DNA of 64,000 nucleotides, taken from positions 992,001-1,056,000 of the forward strand of contig CM082596.2 in assembly GCA_040954595.2 (NCBI GenBank). The letters are read 5' to 3'. The position numbers and the translations under genes are program-made. The notes below the pieces were generated by a model. The model was given only the letters and a program-made list of their open reading frames with translations. It was not told where the DNA came from and made no database searches. Shown piece after piece: positions 1 through 11,513 of the stretch; position 1 is the stretch's first letter, and each line of letters starts with the position of its first letter. This stretch comes from Balanoglossus misakiensis. Lineage: Eukaryota > Hemichordata.

Positions 1-78
1 AGGAACGAAAGATCCATTTACTAAATTCAAAACTGATGCGTATTCTGGTGGCGTTCCAAAGTACACCGAGAAAAGATC

Positions 79-1501
79 ATGGCGGAAGCGAAGGCACATG
101 GGGACGAACTCGTCACTGTAAAAGATCGTACATCTGGCGGTGCCAAAGAGGAGGAGGGGTTTCAGAAGGTACCGAAGAAGAGTGATAGGAAACGGAAACA
201 CTGTGAAGATGTCGATATGGGCGAAGAGCCCGTGAAAAGGCCGAGTTTTCCTCCGTTGTCGGGCGAAAAACTGATCGTGAGTACACTTGTATTTTTTCAC
301 ACGTGGGCTAAGGAGAGTTCACCTAACCCGTACTATTATTTCGCTGGTGTTTTAATGTGTTAGGTTACAGCTGACGGGTATTGAAGCTTTGTGGTATGTT
401 CATCACGACTTGTACGACGCGTCAGGGTGATGGAGCCCTGGGGGACCGTGGGGTGACCGAAGGGGTCATGCATATGGTTGCGAAATCCTCACCAATACGC
501 CCTCAACGTCAAAGTACACAGTGTGCTGTTGTTTCGTTCGCTTATCAATTTCTTGTAAACAAATACTAATTATTGTTTTGATCCTCAAACAGGACGGTTC
601 AAATGAAATGAGGAAGATTCCTGTCCCTGCCAACCGATATACACCACTAAAAGAAAATTGGATGAAAATTTTTACCCCAGTAGTTGAACATTTACAACTT
701 CAAATTCGTTTTAATCTCCGGACAAGAAATGTTGAAATCAAGGTTAGTATAAATACTTTGAGAATGACATGCACTGGTGATGTTCATCTGACTTTTAAAA
801 TTGTTTTCATAAATTTAGCGCATGGTTTCATTTATTTGCTAACTAGCTATTTCTTTTTTGCAGACTTCCAAAGCAACAAAAGATATAAGTGCACTACAAA
901 AAGCAGCTGATTTTGTAAAGGCCTTTTGTCTGGGTTTTGAAGTTGAGGTAAGCCACAAGACATTTGTGATCTTAAAGACTATTGAAAGGCTTTAACAGAA
1001 ATGAGTTGTGAGAAGTCTACTGTATTATTAAAATGACTTGTCTCCCCTTGTTATGTTTCAGGATGCTTTGGCATTGGTCAGATTGGATGAATTATTTCTG
1101 GAATCTTTCGATATCACAGATGGTAAGCTCAATATATCCATAAAATGAACACTAAAAGTGGACATATTGATATGTTTGTTTTCCAACACAATCAGTATGA
1201 TGTATATGATTATTCTAAAATTACTTTTGTTCATTTTATTGCAGTGAAACCTCTGAAAGGCGACCATCTATCCAGGGCCATCGGCAGAATTGCTGGCAAA
1301 GGCGGAAAGACAAAATTTACGATCGAGAATGGAACCAAGACAAGAATTGTTTTAGCAGACAGCAAAATTCACATCCTAGGTTCATATCAAAATATGAAAA
1401 TAGCAAGAACTGCTCTTTGTAATCTTATACTTGGAAGTCCTCCTTCAAAAGTCTACGGAAATATGAGATCTGTTGCTGCGAGATCGGCTGAGAGATTTTA
1501 A
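79..1501 (+). CDS. PNO1: RNA-binding protein PNO1 (partner of NOB1), 5 exons
   Basis: Ribosome assembly factor of the nucleolus and cytoplasm. It binds pre-40S particles and, with the nuclease NOB1, prepares 3' maturation of 18S rRNA. Exons I join: 79-276, 593-742, 864-947, 1062-1122, 1245-1501, giving 249 aa, close to the human length of about 252. Seen directly: a lysine-rich, low-complexity N-terminus, then the near-invariant run [19 protein letters not shown], and a C-terminal KH-type RNA-binding domain with [16 protein letters not shown] in the last exon. All five joins keep frame at GT-AG borders. The ATG at 79 is the first in the leading exon, about 78 bases into the window, so the promoter lies mostly outside. 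It is tail-to-tail with the FSIP2-like gene. Family assignment is very secure. Confidence 0.97.
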
Positions 1502-1664
1502 TTGCAAATGCAATGTATCACCGACTATCTGCTACAAAATCTGACCAGGTTTTTGTGATATCTAATAACTTCAAACTATGTGCACAAACCTGTAACTTTT
1601 TGTTAAAGTTTTACGTGACATTTTACAAGTTTCTTTTTCTTTTGAAGATTACTTTCCTGAACGT

Positions 1665-1670
1665 AATAAA
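1665..1670 (+). terminator. Poly(A) signal of PNO1
   Basis: A canonical AATAAA lies about 165 bases after the PNO1 stop, in T-rich DNA. The opposing gene's own signal is at 1963-1968, so the two transcripts end within about 300 bases of each other. Confidence 0.6.
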
Positions 1671-1750
1671 TTTAAGCATTTGTCATGTAGTTCAAAATTG
1701 CTTATAATATTGTACATTATTTTATTGTTGAATTAAAAATCAGGAGTTGT

Positions 1751-1840
1751 GTTCCCAGATATAATGGTCTCTTTCATCATTTCTGCAGAGGGAAATCTAA
1801 AGAGGGAAATGGGGTAAAAGGGTTAAAACTACTGCAGGTG
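1751..1840 (+). repeat. Dispersed MITE-like repeat, partial copy
   Basis: The stretch ending GGGGTAAAAGGGTT with ACTGCAGG just after resembles the right end of the fuller copy at 21002-21110. The left half is degraded. It lies between the 3' ends of PNO1 and the FSIP2-like gene. Homology was judged by eye. Confidence 0.4.
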
Positions 1841-1962
1841 TTAGCCAAAAATCCACAGCTAACACATGATAGGTATTCAAGTGTATAGTATATTGTTTGT
1901 TTACATAAATGACACTGAGTTTGCATCTGAAACACTGTTGCACATGTTGGTATTTCTACTGA

Positions 1963-1968
1963 TTTATT
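1963..1968 (-). terminator. Poly(A) signal of the FSIP2-like gene
   Basis: TTTATT on the plus strand reads AATAAA on the minus strand, about 155 bases past the stop at 2123. This gives a short 3' UTR. Confidence 0.5.
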
Positions 1969-2122
1969 AATTAACGAAAAGACAAAATAGGACACAAGTG
2001 TGTTCATGGCATTTTACATGTGTACCTGCTGTCTTGAATGTGTACGTGTGATCATCAAACACTAAAGTAAGAACGTCGCTGTGATATCAATTTTCTGGAT
2101 AACTATCAAAATAAAAATGATC

Positions 2123-5100
2123 TCAGGCCACTTGATCACCATCTTGTTTCACACCAGAGGCTCCGAGAGAGTGGTCACTTTTCAACTTGTCATGCCCTGA
2201 GTTGCTCTTTCTCTTCTCCAGTCCAGAGGGAACTTCAGCAGAGCTTGAAGATGTGTCCATTTTGGAGCCATCACCATTACTTCTGGATTCCTTCACTTCT
2301 TCAGCACTTGTCTTTTTCTGTGTTGGAGATTGACTGGCTTGTTTTTCGACAGACATGCTACTTTTGTCTACCCCATTGAGGGATGGCTCTGATGTGATTG
2401 GTGAGAGTAATACGGAACATTGGGTGAAAACTTGATGGCTCAGTTTTCGTATGTCATCCTCTGATGGAATTGGAGATGGCGGTCTTTCCTTGATTGGTCT
2501 GTGAGATGAATAGATTTCTTTCAATTGAAAATCATCACTTTCTTCAACTTCAGTGTTGTTTGGTTCAGGAACTGAAGAACTTGTGGAATCATTATTTTCT
2601 GTAAATTTTTCAATACTGGCCTTGGGTTGTTCATCAGTGCAAATGATCTCAACAACTTCCTCTCCATTTCTGCTAGACTTAGAAATATTTCCGCCGCTAT
2701 AACTAGTTTTAGATGCCTTCACACCACTGAGACTGGTCTTGGCAAGTTTTGAACCGCTGCTACTGGTGGTCTTGGCAATTTTCGAACCACTGCTACTGGT
2801 GGTCTTGGCAAGTCTCGAACCACTGCTACTGGTGGTCTTGGCAAGTCTCGAACCACTGCTACTGGTTTCTGTAACCTTTTCAGCACTACCACCAACTTTT
2901 ACATCCTCAGTACCATTATCACCAGCTGCTAATTTTCTGCCGCCTGTCTGGTAGATATAATGCTTTGGTAGATAACACACTCCTTCAGTCTCAGCGACAT
3001 GTAGTAGCTTTTCAGAAGAGTCGTGTCGGGGCAAGATGCCTTCATGTGGTTCCGCATCCTCCTCAGTCTCCTGTATTTTCTCTTCAGTCAGTGTGAGAAT
3101 CCCGCTTGAAATACAAGAACTCACAATTTTATGTTTCAGACACCGAGCTGATCCTTTGCTGTGTGACAAATCCGGTCTGAAGATGTTCCGGAAAGAATTT
3201 CTGGCAACGGGTATGTGTACTGACTTAGCACTCTGGTCTGGAGAAGCTGTCAGACCATCTTTCAGGGAGATTGCAGCAAGGTTTTCTCCCACTAAGTCCT
3301 CCTTCAAGTGAACGATGTTTTTGTGCACTATCGGTGTGATCACGATATTGCCATCTTCATCTCGCAATGGTTCTATGATGTCATCTTCATTGATGATGAC
3401 AGCGTCTGCTTCCATATCAGAGTGGGGAGTTATCACAGTACTCACATGACTCAATCCTTCATCAAAGTCGAGTGGATTTTCCATCTCTTCAACACTCTGA
3501 TGTGGAATCATATCATTCTCTATCATCCCAACAATTTCATCCTCGCTGTCTTCTTCTTCTTCAGCACTGGAGTATCCACTGGTGGTTGTGGCATCATCAT
3601 GTATGCTGCCTTCTGTATGGGCGTGCAAGACATTGATTACAGATGGCAAATCTGAGAGAATGGAGCTGCCTCTGCTTGCTTCTATTATACTGGTTTGCTC
3701 GTTGATTGCAGCGCTGTCGGACTTGGCCACAGTGACGCTGCTTGACTGAGCAACTGCATCACTGCTTGGCTTGATAATTTCTACAGTGCTTGGTTCAGTG
3801 ATTGCAGGAACACTTTGCTCAGTGACTGCACCAGTGCTTGGTTTGACTTCAGCAGGTCCTGTGTCATCAACAGACAAATCTTTCGGGGTATCCTCTGAAG
3901 GCTGATCTTCATCTTTGAGAGATTTCTCAGAAGATGCCGATAGCATCTTATTCCAAATATCAAGAGATGTTTCAATTACTGATCTGACAATTTCTTTTGC
4001 ACATGAACGAATCATTTCCATGGAGTGTTCTTCAGTGTCTTCTTTGGGCATCTGATAAGATCAACAACAAAAAAGAGAAATCAATAAGTTTAGTCACTGT
4101 GATTTTATAACAAGAATATTTTGCTGTGGGCAAATGACTGTAGCTGTCTTTATTCAAGCACAGTTCCATGGAGGGACTGTGGTTCATGCCAGCTTAATTT
4201 TTTCTATGTTTGGAAAGCCTTGGAAAAATATTTTTCATCGCATATTAAACGTATCTAAACAGTGCACCAATAAATATGATTTTAAAGTTAATCATAAATG
4301 TGTAAATTATAAATACACCATCTCATATTTTTTTAACTTTTGAATTCCTAACCTTAGTATCTGAAGTTTGATTTAAGGTCTCTAAAGATGGAACCTCTTT
4401 AGTCGAATCTTCTACCTGACGAAGAGCCCTGTCATTACAAATTATGACAAAAAATGATTAAAATTTTTGACTAGGAGTCTCCTATGGGATTATTCAATCA
4501 GCAAAAGTTGAACATAACAATCTCCAAAACCTTACAGAGAGAAAGTATATGATGGTTAGTCTACTCTTGTTCCAAGGCTGATCGGGCAGCTTTTATTCTG
4601 ACCTGCCTTCTGACCAAATCTGTTTTCAGTTTTATCAACAAATTAACGAACAGAAAAAAACTTACTCTCTCAGTAATTCAGAAGTTTCTTCATCAACTGA
4701 GAATAATGCACCATGGAAATCACTCAGTCCTATTCTGCAGAGAATCTGTTCCAGTTCTCGGCCCTCCAATTTAGAACTTCTCCTCGTAACCACCTCCCCC
4801 TTATTTGCAGTGGTTTCTTCCTCCCCACCAGCACCTGTCATGGTCTCTTTGGATCCTTCAATTGGTGGTAGGGTAGATGATGGAACTCTAGCAATTGATG
4901 TGGACACTTGTGGTGGACTTACATCTTTGTCTGTTTGTTTTGTGTCCTTACTCTCGTCCGTGCTTGCTTTGGTGGAAGTTACCTTGGAGATTGGGGGCAG
5001 ACTGGAACCCTGGAGATAGAGAGAATTAACAAGGAACATAAACGTTTAGACTCTTGACCTAGTTTTGCAGAAATGAAAATGCAGAGTTTCATTAGAAAAT

Positions 5101-8100
5101 GAAGTGTAGTGAATGTATACAACAATCCTGACATACCTTTGGAAACGTAGCAGTTTCTGGTATTGTGATTTCCTGCAGAGTTTGAGATATCTCCCAGTTA
5201 CTTTTACGAATGTTGCTATAATGTAACAGCAAAGTTTTCTTGGCTTTGCCCTTGGACGCTGAAATCATTCGACGAGATCCTGAAATATATACAGCATAAG
5301 TGGAATGTGCAGTTAATTGCAGGATTAAAAGTGATCATTATTCAGTTTCAAATTCAGTGATTGCATGTTACACATAACACAAATGAAGTGGAAGTAGAAT
5401 ACAGTTCAACTTGTGTTAGTTGCCATTTTACGGTCCTTGTGCGAATACAGCAAGTGACAGTCTTCAAATCAAACAGTTAACTGCTTGTTTTCAAGTAACA
5501 CTGTACACTTATCGCTATGCTAACACTATAGACAATATACAGGTAGCTCGATAAGGGAAAGAGAGTGCCTTTGCTTGGCCACTATAGGCAGCTGGGTTCT
5601 TCTTTTCTGATTGTTGCAGTTTATAAAACAAGGCTTACTTTGCTGACGTCTTTTTTCCTCCTCCCAACGTTTCCAAGCAGCGTCTACCTTCAGCGCAAGA
5701 TTCTCTTGTAATTTCAGTTCCAGCATCTCAGCTCTTTTTCTCTTCATTTCTTTAGTTTTGCGAAAGGTTTCTGTGAATATAAACAATTCTGCTAGCTAGC
5801 CCTGGTAGTGAAATGTAAATGTCCGTGATATACAAATGTACATGTGAAGTACTATACTATATTGCACATAGCACTGTTTCTGTCAGTACTGATAAACTAT
5901 GTATATTTACCATCCTCGGCTTGTTTCAACAATTCAAGTCTCCTTTCTCGTTCCTTGATGCATTGCAGTCGACTTCTCTCATCAGCTTTCCTGATTTCCA
6001 TTTCTAACTTCCTTTGTTGTTTCAAAGATTCCTGGCGCTTTTGCCACTGGGCTTCAAGCTGAAATCAATTCAATTATTAACAAGTATCAGAGACAGGTAT
6101 TTCTGATAGTTCATAGAAAGTGGTCATAAATAAACAATCCTAGATTTGAAGATTGTGAAAATACACTCTCTCTCTGAATATGCCTACCTTTTTCTGTTTC
6201 TCCTCCTTTTTGCTCAATTTGCACTTTTCCAGCATCTGAGCACGTCTGGCATCCTCTTGAGCTCGCTTCTTCATCAATTTCTGTTTTTTTGTCATCTCCT
6301 GAAAATTAGAGAGGGGGAGAAATGTTAACATGTATGATGCAGACACACCCTATAATTTGAGGGGGGGGAAATTTGATATTTACAGACTGGCATATTCATG
6401 TATGTATCGCACGAGAGACAAACAGAAACTGTGTCTTCCCAACTTCCCAAGCCCAGTTCATAAGAAACAATGAATCCTGCATGATACCTGAATTTCCACT
6501 TCGTGTTGCAATTCCATGCGATGTTCTCTCTCATGTTCTCGTCTTGCCTCTGCCAGAATGGAATTGGCCGTTCTTTCTTCTTTGAACTTGGTTTGGCGTT
6601 TTGTCTCATCTTTCTTCAGCTGATGCAATCTATGTATGGTGTACATCACAAAGACACACAACATTGTGATTAGACTGTTGGATATTATTACAGCACAAAC
6701 ATGGAACTGTAACCATCAGAGGTCACATGTACAGTGATCACTCACTTGATACACACAACAAAAACCTTGAATTTCCAATATTCAGCACAAAAGTTTGCCA
6801 CTCACTTCATCTGAGCTGCTCGGATTTTCTGAGATTTTTTCACACGATCTTCTCTGGCGTGTTTTTGACGGACATGGTTGATATCTTGACCGTCTGTTTT
6901 TCTCATCTCAATAAATTCTTCTTGTTGTTTCTTCTTCTCAATCATTTCTTGTTCATGCTGGTGTGTTGAAAAAATACAAATGGTTGAAGTTTATTTTTAA
7001 TCCGAATGAGACAAGAATGTGATAAAATTTTATGGATTTAAAAAACAATTCACCATGTACCTGTTTGCGTTGTTCCTGACAAAATCTTTCCAGTTCAACT
7101 TGTTTTATCCATGCTCTGTATGCGTTGATTTCAGGCAAAGAACATTTCACCTACAAGAAAAATATTTTGAAAGAAATGTAAATTGATGTCAACTTGTGGT
7201 AAAGGTGGTAAGGTTGTGGGGCAGAGAATATTGGAGACAGAAGAATGTTGGTGAGAACTTGTGCCCACTATGAAAATTCCAGTCTTCTGTCTGTCAGATA
7301 ACAAGTCATGTACCTACCATATTTGATTTGGTGATGAAACCTTTGCGTACAAGCATTTCACGAATGGATGGTTTGCTGAAGAAAGTCTTCAAATGTGGAT
7401 CATGTAAGGCTCTGTATTGACTGCAGATCCCTTGTGCTGTGGGATCAAATTCATGGCCATCAGGAGCATGGTACAGCTGAAAAGAAAAGACATTGTTGGT
7501 AAGTCAACGTGGTTCTGGTCTGACACACAGGCTATCAATTGAGCTGTGAATTGGCCGAAGTTGCTCACTTTGGACATTGTTTTGGTAATAGTCTCTTTTA
7601 ATAATTCATTGATGATTGTTCTGTTCATTACATGCTCACAATGACTTGTTGTTATGTGGCATTTTCTGAGGCACATTTTTGGGTACTGACCAAAAATTAA
7701 ATGATGGAAGCATAGCTGTGCCATATATGTCTGTGTACAGGGCATGAGTTGAACAGACAGGTGAAACAAATAATCAAAAGTTATACAGCTAATGGTCCCT
7801 TACCGGTTCACCTAACGGTGACGTCACAAATTCAAATTTTCCCTGAGGTGCTGGTATCTTGCAATCAAGGGGATATTCTGCGCACGGCACGGCCATAAAA
7901 GTTCCTCCAATGTTGTATTTGCGGTTACCAGATTTGTCTGTCTTCACTGTGAGGCAGCTTTGTGCTCTGAAGTCGAAAATCGTTCGCCTGGCTGGAAGGC
8001 TGAGTCTGGCCAATCTCAGTTCTCCTGATGAGAACCTGGTTACTGAGTAGTTATCCTCATATTCCACTGATGACGTCATAGATTCTGATACCCGGGAACT

Positions 8101-10542
8101 TGATGTGATTGTCTGTTCACTCATTGAATCCCTCACAATCCATTCATCTTGTGCAAGGGAGACTGAACGGTTGGACCTCTCAAAACTTTGGGTGAAATGA
8201 GTTTCACTGGTGGTACTAACAACTTGGTCCGAAGATTGAGAAAAGACCTCAACTCGTTTTCTTTCCTCCTCCGTGCCCTCTTCCTCCTCCTCTGCAACAT
8301 CACTTAGTTCGCTGGTCTCATATGTTGTGTCTGTAATGCCATCGCTTACAATTGGCACTGTTTCAGCTTCAGCAGTTGTTGCATCTGAGTATATATCGGC
8401 CTTCTCGCTTTCAAGAGATGGGGAAATACGTTCTGCCTGTTTGACGTCATCAGCAGTTTCGCTCAAACTTCCCTCTTCCATAATATCGTCAGTCACAACC
8501 GTGTCTTCATTTACCAACTCAGTGCTCGGTTCTCCTGTTTCCATGGCGATCTCTGATTGATCTTTCATGTCGTGGCCACTCCCGATTCTAGAATCTACTT
8601 CGGCTACAGGGGTTTGGACTTTATCAGCTGAAGAACTTGCAGTAGTAGCGAGTTCTTCGGAATTGTCTCGGATTACAGCCTCGGCAATGGTTAACTCAGT
8701 GCCCTGTTCTTCAGTTTCCATGGTGACCTCTTCTTCGGTTTCGATCATTTGTGCTTGTTCTGTCGAAGGCTGTTTTGTTACAAGTTCTTCGCAGTTTTCT
8801 TGGGTGACTGCTTCGGTACTGGCCGCCCCGCCTCCCAGTTCTTCTGTTTCCATAGTGATCGCTGATTCTTTGCTTGCGATTGCTTGGTCTTGTTCTTCAG
8901 AATGACCTGGTGTCTTAGCAGACAATTCACCTTCAGAAGTCTTGTCACTTTCCTTGACAACATCGAGACTTTTCTCGCTTTCCCCTCTGGATGGGCTGTC
9001 GTTTTCAATCTCGGTTTTCATACCACTGTCAGTTTTCATGGCGTCTTTACTGCCGACACGATCAGTTTCTTCGGCAGATTCACCGGCCTTGTCAATTTCT
9101 GAATCTATGGTTGGGCCATCTGCAACTTCAGTGGAAGTCTTTGTATCCAGGCGATCAGCACTTCCGACGTCTGTGTCTTTTTTCAGGTCAGTAGTGCTAT
9201 CGACATCCTTGTCCGTTTCATCAGTATCACTGATTGGTTTGTCGTCTGTACCAGTCTTTGATCCGTGCTTTTCAACAGATACAGCACTCTCGCTTTTGAC
9301 TTGAACAGTTTCTTCGGTCGATGGGGCTTCCGCAACGTTCTTTTTGGAACCATTACTTTCCACACCAACTCCAACAGAGCTGGCGTCACGCGATTGGCCA
9401 CCACTTTTGGTCGACTCACTGTCTTCTACTCCGTCTCTATCCTTTTCAACAGTGACATCACTTGGCTTGTCATCGACTTCGCCTTTCATGGATTCTCTGC
9501 TTTCTTTGCTTTTATTGACAGTTTCGCTAGAACTTTCAGCCACACTTCCAGTGTTGTCGACTGTTTTGTCGTCGGTGTCAGATTTTGCACTTCCTTGGTC
9601 GTCATCACCATCAATATTGTTATTCCCAATCGAGCTGGAACTTCCAACGTGAACTTTACTGTTTGTTGCAGTGGATTTGATTTTTTCTACAGATTTAGAC
9701 TTAACGTTATTTCCATCGGCGACGTCAGGTGTTTTGTCAATTTCGTGTTCATCAACAGATTTGTCTATTTCATTGCCGTCATCATTTTCAGATTTTTCAC
9801 TCTTCGCACTTGACTGGTCTTGCAGGTCGACATCTTTGGTCGAGTCAATTTTTTCTGCAGATTTTTTCTCGTCTTCATCTTTGTCAATTGGTACGCTTTT
9901 AATTTCGTCATCTTTCCCTGTCGATTTGTCGTCAGTGTGGTCCTGTGCCTCATCAGTTGTCAAGTCATCGGAACTTTCCACCTTCCCTCCTTCAACAGTT
10001 GGAAGTTTTTCTTCGTCTTCTGTATTTTTGTCCTCGTCGGGTAAATTGTCGAGAGATTCACGAGTACTTCCCTCTCTGGGTGTTTCGTCCTTTTCTTTAC
10101 TCTGTGTTACGTCTGATCCACTTTTGGTCGGTTGACCGTTTTGCTGTTGCAGATCTTTTTCTGATTGACCAGAGTTCTCGACAAGCCGAAGTTCATCGGT
10201 GCCAGAATTTACACGGCCGAAACTTTCCGTCGATATTCTTCTTTCGCTGTTCCGCCTACTTGAACTTTCTGTCAGCGACTTCGAAGACATACCTGACGAC
10301 TTTGAACTTTTTCGTGACCCGTTCCGGCTTTCGTTCTGCGACTTCAAAGACATACCAGAGTGCTTCGAACCTGTACGTGAACCGCGCCTGCTTTCGGTTT
10401 GCGATTTAGCAGACGCAAGCGACGACTTTGAACCATTCCCGTTTCCTGTCTGTGATTTCACAGACATGCCCGAGGACTTTGAACTTGTCCGACAAGAATG
10501 TGGCATGCTTCTTCTAGAATGGGCACTCGATGATGATGACAT
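2123..10542 (-). CDS. Fibrous sheath-interacting protein 2-like (FSIP2-like) flagellar protein, 12 exons
   Basis: Exons, all GT-AG and in frame: 10542-7804, 7476-7318, 7150-7061, 6957-6806, 6629-6488, 6298-6188, 6058-5911, 5770-5639, 5279-5137, 5009-4666, 4428-4353, 4051-2123; product about 2054 aa. Residues 1-850 are Ser/Glu/Asp/Lys/Thr-rich low-complexity sequence. Residues about 880-1000 carry the block I recognise from the N-terminus of vertebrate FSIP2: YRALHDPHLKTFF, then IREMLVRKGFIT, then CSLPEINAYRAWI. Residues about 1000-1180 are highly charged coiled coil. The last exon begins with an amphipathic helix (residues 1430-1441) fitting the PKA RII-anchoring pattern and contains 11-residue Ser/Lys repeats. 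Vertebrate FSIP2 is a sperm fibrous-sheath protein that binds AKAP4; a sperm-tail or axonemal role here is inferred. Human FSIP2 is much longer, so the relation rests on the conserved block. It is divergent from BBS1. Confidence 0.65.
2751..2865 (-). repeat. 33-bp tandem repeat inside the last FSIP2-like exon
   Basis: About four near-identical 33-base units encode an 11-residue motif of the form SSSGSRLAKTT. More diverged units (SLSGVKASKT, SYSGGNISKS) continue at the plus-strand left edge. The repeats keep frame and look like recent slippage within coding DNA. Confidence 0.85.
3965..4000 (-). other. Predicted PKA RII-binding (AKAP-type) amphipathic helix
   Basis: At the start of the last FSIP2-like exon the residues AKEIVRSVIETS place A, I, V, V, I and S at positions 1, 4, 5, 8, 9 and 12. 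This is the spacing of the A-kinase-anchoring consensus. The surrounding residues are also helical. The pattern is seen directly; binding is inferred. Confidence 0.5.
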
Positions 10543-11513
10543 TTTGCGCTTTTTTCCTTATGATAAACAGATATCTTACTCTACATATTATTTTGTTGAA
10601 CTATGTACAGTGGAAGATGTGTGCGCTCATTCGTTCCCCCGTTTTCCAATCGGTAACCCTCGAAAGAGTAAACACTGTAAGAATATTCAAAAGAGAAAAA
10701 TTATAAATATCAGTTGACCAAACAATGACCATCCCCAGTTAATGGTGGAAAGAAAATATATACTCACATCGGCAAATGCGACATTTTCACTGAGTGTTAT
10801 CATGAAAACAGACTTGTTGCACGCACCAAAAGCGACTTTTTCGATCGGTCGCTGAAAAGACGTACAATGGGGCCATGCGCGTCACAATGCACCGCGCGCA
10901 ACGTGTATGGAATCAATACGTCACTTAGCAACTGACTTGACGTCATGACATTTACAGGCGATTTCGTAAAGAAGGCATACAATCAATCAATTTAGTTGGT
11001 TCGTTGTCGTAGCAACAATAAATGATACGTGGATTAATTGGATGGATAAGTAAAATAACAGCTGCACATTTTCTTACTTTTGTCCACGACAAGACTTACT
11101 GGAGCTCTCTTATTTGGTCTCTCTTCACTTCAGTGGAAGCCAAATTGTGAATATTTGAGCATTCAAATGATCAGACGAGCATTGTTCAGTTTATCCTTAT
11201 TTATCGGACCTTGGGTCTGTTTACTAGTTTAGCGAAAATAAGTTTTCTTGTTTGGGTCTGGGCCGGGCGAAAGACATTGGTCGAACAAAGTTTTGACATG
11301 TCCAGTAGCGGTCAACCCTGCACCCTTGATATAAATATGCAGATTAGGTAAAACAGCCAATAAGAAGGCAGCTTACTTACTTGGTATGAGTCGCCATCTT
11401 GCATTCTTGTGATCGTTGACATACGGCCCGTACTCGTGTGTCAGTTGACTGTATTTAGTGTATATGTCGATTCAAAACAAGTGAAGAACCGCAGTTTGCA
11501 TGGTCTAGAGGTC
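10543..11513. promoter_or_regulatory. Divergent promoter region between the FSIP2-like gene and BBS1
   Basis: 971 bases separate the two start codons. On the minus strand a good donor (GTGAGTAT, about 10766) suggests a non-coding first exon for the FSIP2-like gene. An X-box-like palindrome lies near the middle at 11003-11016. There is no ORF of note. Both flanking genes are cilium or flagellum genes, so a shared ciliary promoter is likely. Confidence 0.6.
11003..11016. promoter_or_regulatory. RFX X-box-like site
   Basis: GTTGTCGTAGCAAC consists of two imperfectly inverted half-sites (GTTGTC and AGCAAC) with a 2-base spacer. It fits the X-box consensus bound by RFX factors in ciliary promoters. 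It is about 500 bases from the BBS1 start codon and 460 from the FSIP2-like start codon. Confidence 0.5.

Noticed and set aside
2739-2954. Plus-strand ORF with repeated LEPLLLVVLAS units that looks like a membrane repeat protein
   Set aside because: It is the antisense reading of the 33-bp coding repeats in the FSIP2-like last exon.
9265-9813. Long plus-strand ORFs (also 9671-10135, 10199-10717, 8273-8905) opposite the first FSIP2-like exon
   Set aside because: They are antisense shadows of a low-complexity Ser/Asp/Thr-rich coding exon. The products are Ser/Phe-rich, without splice sites or domains.
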